Origin: Eubacterium sp. CAG:841 | GTDB lineage: Bacteria > Bacillota > Clostridia > Oscillospirales > CAG-272 | Length of the DNA: 11,710 nucleotides | Reading direction: 5' to 3' | NCBI GenBank assembly: GCA_000437375.1 | Contig: FR898236.1 | Coordinates: forward strand, 48,784 to 60,493 | In this document: positions 1 to 7,753 of the stretch, piece after piece | How positions within the stretch are numbered: position 1 is the stretch's first letter | How the letters are laid out: each line of letters starts with the position of its first letter | Made by a program: the position numbers and the translations under genes | The notes under the pieces: model-generated | What the model saw: only the letters and a program-made list of their open reading frames with translations | Databases searched by the model: none | What the model was told of the DNA's origin: nothing

Positions 1-25
1 GCTTTCCGATGGCAAGCCGTTTTTG
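1..25 (-). terminator. Possible bidirectional rho-independent terminator, cut by window edge
   Basis: Just past the stop codon of the last permease, bases 1-4 (gctt) can pair with 14-17 (aagc) around a short loop in which cc (6-7) can also pair with gg (11-12). On the plus strand the stem is followed by cgttttt (18-24). On the minus strand the same bases give an A-run, then the stem, then the window ends. If the next bases outside the window complete the repeat (acg preceded by A's on the plus strand), the stem would reach seven pairs with a T-run on both sides. Only four to six pairs are visible, so this is tentative. Confidence 0.4.
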
Positions 26-36
26 TTGTTCTGATA

Positions 37-1092
37 TTACATACCGCCGAAGCCGGAATGTTCGATACCCTGAATGAGATATCTCTGACAGAACAGATAC
101 ATTATTATAAGCGGAAGTATGATAAGCATACCAGCCGTGTTCTTTATAGCAATTGTAAAGCTGTCAACATTTGCGCCTGCCTGCGTGCTGATTTCTTCGA
201 GCGAGGCGGGAATCGTCTGCCAGAAGGAGTTAGACGTGAGAAGCGTATGTTCTGCGGAGTTAAGGAACGTATTTGTATAGAAGATATCCGTCCACTGCCA
301 TGAGAATGACAGTATGAACACCGTGATGAGCATCGGCACGGAAAGCGGAAGGATTATCTTTATAAACGTCTTGAAAACGCCGTAGCCGTCAACATAGGAT
401 GATTCCTCAAGCTCATCTGGAACGCCGCGATAGAACTGTCTCATAATGAATATAAACAGACCGTTCTTGAACGCAAGTCCCGTAAGAGAGAGGAAGTATA
501 TCGGAACATAGGTATTGTAAAGTCCCTGTGTAAGTCCGAGAGCGTTACATATTCCGGATATATCGATTCCGAATATCGAAGGATACATAAAGTGCATCGT
601 AAACGAAGAACCGAGTATCTGGTGAGGAACTATCATCGTAAGTACAACAAGCAGGAACAGTATCTTATTTCCCTTGAACTTGAACTTCGCAAATCCGTAA
701 CCTATCATTGCGCAGATAAATGTCTGTATAAGAGCATTTGAAAGCGAAAGAAGGAATGTATTAAGAAGCGCTTTGAAGTAGTGGTTCTCGGTTATAAGAT
801 ATTTCCATGTATCCGTTGTGGGGTATTTCGGTATCAGCTTAACGTCGCTCTGAATAAAGTCCTTAGGGCTCATAAACGAAGTTGATATCTTAGAGAAAAA
901 CGGGAAAAGAATGATGTATGAAATACCAAGCAAAAGCACGAATCTGAATATCGCAACAAGTATCTTCTTGTAGAAATAAGCGTTGAGATATTTTGCTTTC
1001 ATACGCTCGCGAAGCGGCGTTCTGTCAAATTCGACTTTTATTTTGTTTTTGCTTTCTTTCATTATGCGCGGTGCGCTTGAATTGTTATTCAT
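37..1092 (-). CDS. Carbohydrate ABC transporter permease, MalG/UgpE type (second pair)
   Basis: This is the second membrane subunit of the second importer pair. At 351 residues it is longer than the 270-300 usual for the family, because of a 44-residue charged cytoplasmic N-terminus and longer outer loops. Membrane segments fall near 45-66, 108-132, 143-165, 195-218, 248-270 and 315-338. The EAA loop is at 229-249 (EESSYVDG then FIKIILP) with G236 conserved. The tail FCQRYLIQGIEHSGFGG resembles permeases ending in EGIERSGLVG-like motifs, a different subfamily from the first MalG-type gene, again by memory. The start at 1092 is chosen because GGAGG lies 11 bases upstream; M11 has no comparable site. 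It is the last complete gene of the operon in view. The TAA at 39-37 is followed within about 15 bases by a possible terminator hairpin. Confidence 0.94.
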   Translation of the reverse strand: MNNNSSAPRIMKESKNKIKVEFDRTPLRERMKAKYLNAYFYKKILVAIFRFVLLLGISYIILFPFFSKISTSFMSPKDFIQSDVKLIPKYPTTDTWKYLITENHYFKALLNTFLLSLSNALIQTFICAMIGYGFAKFKFKGNKILFLLVVLTMIVPHQILGSSFTMHFMYPSIFGIDISGICNALGLTQGLYNTYVPIYFLSLTGLAFKNGLFIFIMRQFYRGVPDELEESSYVDGYGVFKTFIKIILPLSVPMLITVFILSFSWQWTDIFYTNTFLNSAEHTLLTSNSFWQTIPASLEEISTQAGANVDSFTIAIKNTAGMLIILPLIIMYLFCQRYLIQGIEHSGFGGM

Positions 1093-1101
1093 AATTATCT
1101 T

Positions 1102-1110
1102 CTCCTCCCT
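1102..1110 (-). promoter_or_regulatory. Strong Shine-Dalgarno for the last permease gene
   Basis: AGGGAGGAG lies in the 20-base spacer, 11 bases from GGAGG to the ATG at 1092. It supports the long N-terminus of this permease over the internal methionine at residue 11. Confidence 0.7.
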
Positions 1111-1112
1111 TC

Positions 1113-2126
1113 TCAGTCATTACGGCGTTGGTAGAAGACTATCTTTCTGGAGATAAGCGCTACCAGTATAAGCGTTATAATAACAAGTGCAAAGTATGCC
1201 CAAGCCGCCGCCGCTTGCTGACCGTTTACGGTCGTCGTATCCGCCATGTTGAGAATATACGACATTACTTCGTTGCTCTCTGATGTGAACGAGTCGATTA
1301 CCGTATATACGGAGTTTGCAAGAATGATCGGGCTTATCATCGGAAGAGTTATCTTCCAGAAAATTTCCCATGAGGACGCGCCTTCCATCTGGCACGATTC
1401 GTAAATCGAAGGCGAGATGGACTGAAGACCCGCAAGGAAGATAAGCATCTGAACACCGGAACGGTTTACTATATCGTAAATGTTCGATATAAGATCCGTT
1501 ACCCATTTTACAAGCGACGTTCCTATGCCCAGGTTTTCAAACAGCGCCGTGATATCCATGGCGTCGACAAGGTCACCCATTCCTCCTCCGCCTACGCTGC
1601 CCATATCAATAGACTCCATGCTGCTCATGCTTTTGAGGAGTGCGTTGTCATAGTCTATCTTTGCTATAATTCCCGCGCCGACAACAACCGGAACGAAGAA
1701 TATAGCACGGAATGCCGCTCTTCCCACCATCTTCTGATTAAGAAGAATGGCGATAAAAAGTGAAAGCATTATAATTGCAACAACTTCAACAATCTGTTTT
1801 CCGAAACCGGTAAACATCATTTCAAGGAAGGTTTCACCTGTTTTTGTGTCAACCGTTTTGGTAAGAACATTTTTGTAGTTTTCCATTCCCGCCCACGAAA
1901 GCGAATAACCACCGCCGCGCGATGCGGGAATTTTTGCGTATGTTGCAAAGCTGTAACCTATTGATTCAGCAATAACTCCGATGTAAAAGACCAAAAGACC
2001 TATTACAAACGGAAGAACAAAAAGCCAGCCCATACGCGCTTTTTTAGCAGTAAGAGAGACCGCCTTCTTTGGCACCAACTTCTTTATGAAAGCTAAAAAT
2101 TTGCTTTCGCCTTGTGTTTTATCCAT
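1113..2126 (-). CDS. Sugar ABC transporter permease, MalF/UgpA type (second pair), with glycine-rich loop insertion
   Basis: This is the first membrane subunit of a second importer pair, 337 residues long. Membrane segments fall near 32-56, 108-130, 138-156, 224-240, 264-285 and 308-328. The EAA loop is recognisable at 243-262 (ESCQMEG then FWKITLP); the usual aspartate before the glycine is a glutamate (E248), a conservative change. Between the third and fourth core segments there is a long insertion, about 157-222. It contains a glycine-rich stretch (SVGGGGMGD, 177-185) and two amphipathic-looking helices, and is expected on the outer face. The first pair's permease has only about 32 residues there. 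The start at 2126 has a near-perfect AAAGGAGG 11 bases upstream, overlapping the stop codon of the DUF5696 gene. The sequence is clearly diverged from the first MalF-type permease, so a recent local duplication is unlikely. Confidence 0.93.
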   Translation of the reverse strand: MDKTQGESKFLAFIKKLVPKKAVSLTAKKARMGWLFVLPFVIGLLVFYIGVIAESIGYSFATYAKIPASRGGGYSLSWAGMENYKNVLTKTVDTKTGETFLEMMFTGFGKQIVEVVAIIMLSLFIAILLNQKMVGRAAFRAIFFVPVVVGAGIIAKIDYDNALLKSMSSMESIDMGSVGGGGMGDLVDAMDITALFENLGIGTSLVKWVTDLISNIYDIVNRSGVQMLIFLAGLQSISPSIYESCQMEGASSWEIFWKITLPMISPIILANSVYTVIDSFTSESNEVMSYILNMADTTTVNGQQAAAAWAYFALVIITLILVALISRKIVFYQRRND

Positions 2127-2137
2127 ATCAGGTCAAT

Positions 2138-2145
2138 CCTCCTTT
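2138..2145 (-). promoter_or_regulatory. Strong Shine-Dalgarno overlapping the stop of the DUF5696 gene
   Basis: AAAGGAGG shares its first A with the TGA of the upstream gene and lies 11 bases before the ATG at 2126. A terminating ribosome sits directly on this site, which favours coupled translation of the second permease pair. Confidence 0.75.
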
Positions 2146-5100
2146 CACTGCTCCGGACAAACGTAACTTTGTCCGGCTATCACAATGTACTGTGAGTCGC
2201 CCGACTTAGCTATTATTTTGTCCGTTGTTGTGTTGATATATATTACCTTTCCGTCCGAGCCTGTAACTTTCAGAACGTTGTTCTGGGTTGTCATTGCCGA
2301 TACGGTGTTTTCAAGCGTTTCTTTGGCACGCTTGATCTGAGCCTCATTACCGGAAGCAACTGCTGCATTGTAATTTGCTTCAGCGGTTTCAAACGACTTA
2401 AGTCCTATAGATGTAGGCTTGTATGCCGTAACCTTTTCAATGGACTTGAGCGGTATCGATGTTTCTTTTACATCTGCTTTTTCAACAAATGACGTTGCGG
2501 GGATCGTGAACACTCCGTTGTCAAATTCAACAACAACATCAAAGCTGTTGTAATTTATAAAGAACGTCTTCGATCTGCCGGAATCAGCCGTATAAGTTAC
2601 GGAAACGACCTTATCAACAAGGTGTCTTGCCATAGATTTTTCGTAAAGATCAAGAGCCGTTTTTGCCGTGTTGTATGCCGCAAGCTTTGCTGCTTCAACA
2701 ACGGTTGCACTTGTCGGGTCTTTCTGGTCGGCAACGAGTCTGTCAACCTCTGCAACAGCAGCTTCATACTCTACTCTTGCCTGCTTGCAGTCAGCAAAAA
2801 GTTTGTTGTACGTTCCGAACATTATAGCGGATGAAGATTCATCCATTCTGAAAGCCTTCTCGAATTCGTGAGAAGTTATCGTAGCATCCTGAAGTGAGCC
2901 TATCGCGTCGTTGAGCATCTTGTAGAACGATATAACCTTGGGAAGCCACAGATCGAAATTAACCGCGTAATACGATGAAAGATCTATGCTGTCTTTAAGA
3001 AGATCCGTGTTCTCATACGAAAGCGTGAAGTAAAGCGCCGCGCCGTTTTCAAGCGATTTGAGAAGCTTATACTGAACGTCACCTTCCATATTCATCGGCG
3101 TGCCTGCATAGTTTACATAACCGTGAAGCACCATTCCCGCAAACGGAACGGAAGCACTTGAAATCGAATATCCGCTGTTGTCAAGGCTGAAGTCAACTAT
3201 GTCCGTAACGTAAGGAATCGAATATGCGTTTCCTCCCGAAACAAGCACGTTGCCGTTATCTTTTTTAATCTGTTTCAGCAACTCTTCCGTGTAATATTTT
3301 GAATCTTCACGGGTTATGGGAGCATCTTCGTTGAAGTCGGAAGTGAGTATCGATCCGAGCGATGAAACGCCGATAGCGCCTATATTGTATTTAAGGTACT
3401 TCTTTGCGAATTTTGCGTAAAGAGTTTCAAATGCGCCGCTCGATACAACGTTTCTTACGCCGAATTCATAAACGGTCTGATAAATGTAGTTATAATCGCG
3501 TATTGTCGTATAACGTCCGCTCATCGTCTGCGCCGCATACTTCTTGAACGAGAAGCCTGCGTTTGCATCCTGATACGAAACGCTTGCAAAGTCATAGTCG
3601 GGATAAATTGTCACGCCTTTTTCCTCTGCATATTGGAGAAGCTTGTTCAAACCCTTCTTGCCGCCGAGAACGCTCGGCCATTTGACCTTCGTTATAACGT
3701 TTCCGGTAAAGGTCATCAGAATTCTTATATTTGAAATGTTGCTCTCTCCGAGCGTGTCGCACATTTTCTGAATGTCTTCATACGTTGTAAGCGCTTTCTT
3801 CTTCTTTATGGGGAATGAAAGGAACTTTTCGTATGTTTCAACATATCCGAAAGTGTTGATGTAAAGGGGCAGTGTACTTTCCATTTCGGAAGAAGTGAGC
3901 TTATCCATTTCGCCTGTGCTTGTCAGATAGTCTCTGTAAGCAGCAGCCATTCCCACATAGGAGGGATAATAATAATCTGAAATGTTGCTCTTTTCAGCCG
4001 CAACAGGATCCGTAAGGAGCAGATATCTTATAGTGTAGTTGCCGAGATATTTTGTATCTATCGACGTCGAAAGCGATGAACTGCTTCCGAGCGACGAGCT
4101 TCCGAGATCAACCGTATCGGACTGCTTCGTTGAGAAGCTTGCCGCAACATAGTTGTATTCGCAGTTACCGCCACCGCTTGAACCGTACACGCTTCCGAGG
4201 TATGCAACAAGCGAAGCAAACGATTCGCCTTCGGTTATAACGCCGAGCCAACCGCTCTTATGCGCTATCGTATCTACTTTGGGAGAACGTCCCGAACGGT
4301 TTGTCGTTACTGTTTCGTTGTAGTACTGGGTAAGACCGAATACGGGAAGACGATACTTTTCTCTGTTATCGTTTACGTCTGATTCGTCAAGCTTTTCGTA
4401 CATATAGTCTGGACCGTAAACCTTGGAACCCTGAGAGCCTGTCTTTACAGTGCCGTCATCATTGTAATATTCGAGAAGCGTTCCGCTACCGTCGGGGATG
4501 AAGAGATATCCGCCCGTTCTTGTGATGTTGCCCGTCGTCTTTGTGGAGGCACATCCGAAATACGGAAGAAGCGTGATGCTTTCAAGCGCGTAGTTCGTTT
4601 CGTTGTAACGGATACTCTTTGCGGGAATGGAAGCGGAAAGACCATACTTGTCTATTGTGTATTCAACAGCAAGACGGAACAGTGCCGGTTCTTTTTCTTC
4701 ACCTTCATACATTGTAAGTTCGTGGTCATATTCAAGTTCGTCGTATGTGTAATCGGGGCAGTACTTTCTTATAAGCGTTTCTACCCTTTTCATCGTACGA
4801 GGGTCCTGCTGAGCAAGAACATATATAACCATTTCATTGTTTGCTGCAAGACATTTATATCCCGTTTCCGTATCACGCCACATGCTTACAAGAGCTGCGT
4901 TTTTGGGATCGGTCTGGTCTATAAGTCTGTAAATGTTACCCTGAGCGTCTCTTACCCCGTTGATGAAGAAAGCGTTGAACGTATCTCTCTCTTCCTTTGT
5001 CATATTGGGTTTCTGAGCTTCGAGAACATTGTAAATCTTTTCTTCAAAGCGGCTCTTTTCGATCTGTCTCGGAATAAGACGCTTTGATTCAACAGTACCT

Positions 5101-5552
5101 ATGGCGTACTCAACACGAACACCGTTTGTAAGCGTTTTGAACGTGATCTGATTTCCGTTCATTGCCGCATCCTTGAAGGAGTTAAGCACGCTTGTTGTCT
5201 TTGTCTCAACATCCGTATAGGATACTATTACCTGAGACATTATTGCCTGACGGTGAGTTTCGTTTGTCTTGGTGTTCACCGCAACATCATAGGGGTTTGA
5301 GAACGTATATTCTCCGGTTTTAAGGTTCTGAAGTGCGAACTCGCCCGATTTTCTGTCAAAATACATAGCGTAGCCGTACCCCTCGCTCTTATACATCAGC
5401 TCCATGGTATCTACTTTTGCCTGCTGAGATGTATATTCCTTAGAGTAATAATTTTCAATATCCACTTCGTCTGCTGCACGGGCGGAAACACAGAAAACAG
5501 GTATTATCATCAGTGCGGCAAGAAAAAGCGCCGCTATTCTTTTCATTTTCAT
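2145..5552 (-). CDS. Large exported DUF5696-type protein, putative glycan-acting
   Basis: This is a 1135-residue secreted protein. The signal peptide is residues 1-26 (cut in SARA/ADEV). The region around 346-361 (TGGYLFIPDGSGTLLEYYND) and the later FAGMVLHGYVNYAGTPMNME (804-823) match what I remember of the DUF5696 family, whose function is not established. Residues 560-870 alternate strands and helices: LPLYINTFGYVET, TYEDIQKMCDTL, GVTIYPDYDFASVSY, YNIGAIGVSSLGSILTSDFN, GNVLVSGGNAYSIPYVTDIV. This reads like a divergent TIM-type barrel, with acidic residues at strand ends such as D652, D654 and D739. A glycoside-hydrolase-like role is inference only. A Ser/Gly-rich stretch lies at 485-498. 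The C-terminal part has a beta domain (about 980-1045) flanked by alanine-rich helical segments (915-975 and 1052-1090). No C-terminal anchor or sorting signal is visible. AAGGGAGGA sits seven bases before the ATG at 5552, directly after the upstream TAG, which favours this start over the in-frame M3. Confidence 0.85.
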   Translation of the reverse strand: MKMKRIAALFLAALMIIPVFCVSARAADEVDIENYYSKEYTSQQAKVDTMELMYKSEGYGYAMYFDRKSGEFALQNLKTGEYTFSNPYDVAVNTKTNETHRQAIMSQVIVSYTDVETKTTSVLNSFKDAAMNGNQITFKTLTNGVRVEYAIGTVESKRLIPRQIEKSRFEEKIYNVLEAQKPNMTKEERDTFNAFFINGVRDAQGNIYRLIDQTDPKNAALVSMWRDTETGYKCLAANNEMVIYVLAQQDPRTMKRVETLIRKYCPDYTYDELEYDHELTMYEGEEKEPALFRLAVEYTIDKYGLSASIPAKSIRYNETNYALESITLLPYFGCASTKTTGNITRTGGYLFIPDGSGTLLEYYNDDGTVKTGSQGSKVYGPDYMYEKLDESDVNDNREKYRLPVFGLTQYYNETVTTNRSGRSPKVDTIAHKSGWLGVITEGESFASLVAYLGSVYGSSGGGNCEYNYVAASFSTKQSDTVDLGSSSLGSSSSLSTSIDTKYLGNYTIRYLLLTDPVAAEKSNISDYYYPSYVGMAAAYRDYLTSTGEMDKLTSSEMESTLPLYINTFGYVETYEKFLSFPIKKKKALTTYEDIQKMCDTLGESNISNIRILMTFTGNVITKVKWPSVLGGKKGLNKLLQYAEEKGVTIYPDYDFASVSYQDANAGFSFKKYAAQTMSGRYTTIRDYNYIYQTVYEFGVRNVVSSGAFETLYAKFAKKYLKYNIGAIGVSSLGSILTSDFNEDAPITREDSKYYTEELLKQIKKDNGNVLVSGGNAYSIPYVTDIVDFSLDNSGYSISSASVPFAGMVLHGYVNYAGTPMNMEGDVQYKLLKSLENGAALYFTLSYENTDLLKDSIDLSSYYAVNFDLWLPKVISFYKMLNDAIGSLQDATITSHEFEKAFRMDESSSAIMFGTYNKLFADCKQARVEYEAAVAEVDRLVADQKDPTSATVVEAAKLAAYNTAKTALDLYEKSMARHLVDKVVSVTYTADSGRSKTFFINYNSFDVVVEFDNGVFTIPATSFVEKADVKETSIPLKSIEKVTAYKPTSIGLKSFETAEANYNAAVASGNEAQIKRAKETLENTVSAMTTQNNVLKVTGSDGKVIYINTTTDKIIAKSGDSQYIVIAGQSYVCPEQ

Positions 5553-5558
5553 GTTAGT

Positions 5559-5567
5559 TCCTCCCTT
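5559..5567 (-). promoter_or_regulatory. Strong Shine-Dalgarno for the DUF5696 gene
   Basis: AAGGGAGGA follows immediately on the TAG of the Yip1-type gene and lies six to seven bases before the ATG at 5552. It decides the start codon in favour of M1 over the in-frame M3. Confidence 0.75.
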
Positions 5568-7733
5568 CTACTGCATTCGATATGAAAGCTCTATTATGAT
5601 ATCCGTTATAAAGCTTACCATTCTTCTGAGAAGGTTGAAGAACAGCATTGCTATAAACATAATGAATACCATGCCGAGTATAGTGCCGAATGTTGCAAGT
5701 ATATTTTTGCCCATTGAGTAGCCGTGAGTCATCATCGTTCCGAAGAAGATAAGAAGTCCTACCCAAATGAAGCCCAATGTGTTTACAAGGGTTATAATCG
5801 AAGCTTCGCCTTCAACCGCAATGTTTGAAAGAAGCGTTGTCGGTATCATTGTAAGCGACAAAGGAAGCAGCGAATACGATGTTGCTATGAATATATCCTT
5901 AAGCGAGCCTTCGCCGTCAAACAATGTGGTTACGCACCAGTTTGCAATGCACCAGAGCGCAAGCGGAACAACCACCGTAGCTATCTGATAAAGCATGCTG
6001 AACGCATTGCCGTTGTATACCGATGTCGGATTGAAGATATAAGCCATACCTACGCCGTTGTATATTACGGTTAAGCAGGCAAGCCCGACGTGGAATATAG
6101 CCCCGCGAACAGATCCGCGCTTTTCGTGCTTAAGATCCCAGAATCCGTCAAACGGGTGGAGTATAAGGTGGAATGCAAACAGCACTTCTTCCCAGAAGGT
6201 GCGCTTTTCCGTCTTCGTTATTCCCGCGTCGTTCTTCTTCTTTATCGCGCCGAACGCCTTTGCAAGCAGGAAGATAACAACTCCTATGATAAGAAGAACT
6301 ACAAGAAAGTACTTCTCTATCCATGCCTTACGAAGCATCTTGAAGCAGTTTGAGTAGTCCGTCGTATCGGTTGCCGCCTTGAAGTAAGTCATAGCTTCTT
6401 TGTACTCGCCCTGAAGGTAAAGGTTCTGACCGATACCTACATAAGCGGAATCAAAGTTGTTGTTTCTCTGGAGTATTTCTTTCCACTTTTCAAGAGCTGT
6501 GTCATAGTCACGATTGTTGTTGCTGCGGATAGCTTCGTCAATCAGGTCGCCGTACTCTGTACGTTTGTAAACGGTAATGGAGTTAAGACCGGCGTCAAGA
6601 ACATAAAGATCTGAGCCTACATAGACGATAGACGAAGGAGTTTTAAGGTTACCGAGCTGAGTGCCTATATCGCCGAAAGCGTAAAGAAGCTGCCCACGAC
6701 TATCATATGTGTATATTTTCGAACGGTCTCTGTCTATTATCGACCAGACGCCGTTTGCACCGAGAGCAACGTCGACGATCTTGGACGGACCTTTGACTGC
6801 TGCCGTAGAGCTCTTGCTTGAAGAAGATACGAACGCAATTTCGCCTACCGGCATAAAGAATCCGGCTCTTACCATGATATCCTCGCCTGCTGCGTTAAGA
6901 CGCTTTACCATAGCATAGTCTTCATTGTTGGATTTGATCGCATCTTCAAGGGTTGTATCTGAATCGGATGACTGTGTTGCACCGAACGTCGTTACCCAGA
7001 TGAAGTCGTCGCTGTCTATTGAAATGTTGTTGAACTCAACGGAGTTATATGTTTCCGTAACGGAATTCGGGAAAATCATTCTTCTGATTCGTACCGAAAG
7101 CGGAACCGCTGCCTTCTGCACGCCTACGAAGCCTTGAAAAGTTCCGTCTGCGTTGATGGCAAATATACCGCTGTACGTTGATTTTGAAACGATATACATT
7201 CTGCCCGAAGTATCTACCGCAACCGCAACGGGGCGGAAGAGCGTATCCGAACCCATAACGTCTGCTTCGGGAGCGTATATGATGTGATCGAAGTTTCCTT
7301 CAAGGTCGAACACTACTATTCTTGCGTTCTTTGTATCGCAAACGTAGATGTTCTTTGTATTCACGAACACGCCCTCGCAAGCGGAAAGCTTGTCGGGAAC
7401 GCCGTGCTCGTTTACAAAGTCGGTTATTTCCGTGATGTACTGAGCGTCGCTATCCAGAATAACCACTCTGTTGTTTCCCTTATCGGCAATGAAAAGTCTG
7501 CCGTCGGGAGCCACGAAAAGGTCCGTTGCACCGTTCAGTGCCTTTTCCATATTCATGGCGTAGTTGTCTATCACTCTGTCCGGAACGTATGCCGCCGGAG
7601 ACTCAACCGCAACCATATCCATTGTGTAGGTATAGGTTTTGTACGGCGTAGCCGCTGCCGATACTGCCACAACTGTGGATACAAGCATTGTAATAACGAA
7701 CACGAGGGATAAAATTCTTATAATTTTCTTCAT
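5568..7733 (-). CDS. Exported NHL beta-propeller / TPR protein with C-terminal Yip1-like membrane domain
   Basis: This is a 721-residue composite protein. A signal peptide covers residues 1-27 (MKKIIRILSLVFVITMLVST, then VVAVSAA). About six propeller blades of NHL type follow at roughly 69-100, 121-147, 168-197, 235-250, 318-350 and 366-392; the clearest reads DGRLFIADKGNNRVVILD. Two TPR-like helix pairs lie at 397-456 (RDYDTALEKWKEILQRNNNF and GEYKEAMTYFKAA). A single membrane helix at 475-494 is followed by a basic stretch KAFGAIKKK. The last part, about 519-710, starts with HLILHPFDGFWDLKHEKRGS and contains about five hydrophobic helices, as in Yip1-family proteins. The propeller and TPRs should lie outside and the Yip1 domain in the membrane. 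Its role is unknown; protein or glycan docking next to the importer is my inference. GAGAGG ends nine bases before the ATG. The gene lies 20 bases after the permease and 15 before the DUF5696 gene. Confidence 0.87.
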   Translation of the reverse strand: MKKIIRILSLVFVITMLVSTVVAVSAAATPYKTYTYTMDMVAVESPAAYVPDRVIDNYAMNMEKALNGATDLFVAPDGRLFIADKGNNRVVILDSDAQYITEITDFVNEHGVPDKLSACEGVFVNTKNIYVCDTKNARIVVFDLEGNFDHIIYAPEADVMGSDTLFRPVAVAVDTSGRMYIVSKSTYSGIFAINADGTFQGFVGVQKAAVPLSVRIRRMIFPNSVTETYNSVEFNNISIDSDDFIWVTTFGATQSSDSDTTLEDAIKSNNEDYAMVKRLNAAGEDIMVRAGFFMPVGEIAFVSSSSKSSTAAVKGPSKIVDVALGANGVWSIIDRDRSKIYTYDSRGQLLYAFGDIGTQLGNLKTPSSIVYVGSDLYVLDAGLNSITVYKRTEYGDLIDEAIRSNNNRDYDTALEKWKEILQRNNNFDSAYVGIGQNLYLQGEYKEAMTYFKAATDTTDYSNCFKMLRKAWIEKYFLVVLLIIGVVIFLLAKAFGAIKKKNDAGITKTEKRTFWEEVLFAFHLILHPFDGFWDLKHEKRGSVRGAIFHVGLACLTVIYNGVGMAYIFNPTSVYNGNAFSMLYQIATVVVPLALWCIANWCVTTLFDGEGSLKDIFIATSYSLLPLSLTMIPTTLLSNIAVEGEASIITLVNTLGFIWVGLLIFFGTMMTHGYSMGKNILATFGTILGMVFIMFIAMLFFNLLRRMVSFITDIIIELSYRMQ

Positions 7734-7753
7734 TATATATATCCTCTCTTTCG

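Noticed and set aside
1120..1506. A 128-codon frame on the minus strand, out of phase with the second MalF-type permease
   Set aside because: It overlaps the EAA loop and last membrane segments of a real permease in another phase and shows no membrane pattern or domain of its own. It is not evidence of a frameshift, because the permease is intact to its normal end.
5554..5766. A short out-of-phase minus-strand frame over the end of the Yip1-type gene, ending beside the DUF5696 start
   Set aside because: The Yip1 frame continues with hydrophobic helices to its own stop at 5568, and the short frame has no domain or convincing ribosome site.
7284..7712. A 142-codon plus-strand frame opposite the propeller gene, rich in Cys and His
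   Set aside because: Its Cys/His content looks like a zinc-binding protein at first, but the residues are unevenly spaced and the opposite strand encodes clear NHL blades and a signal peptide.
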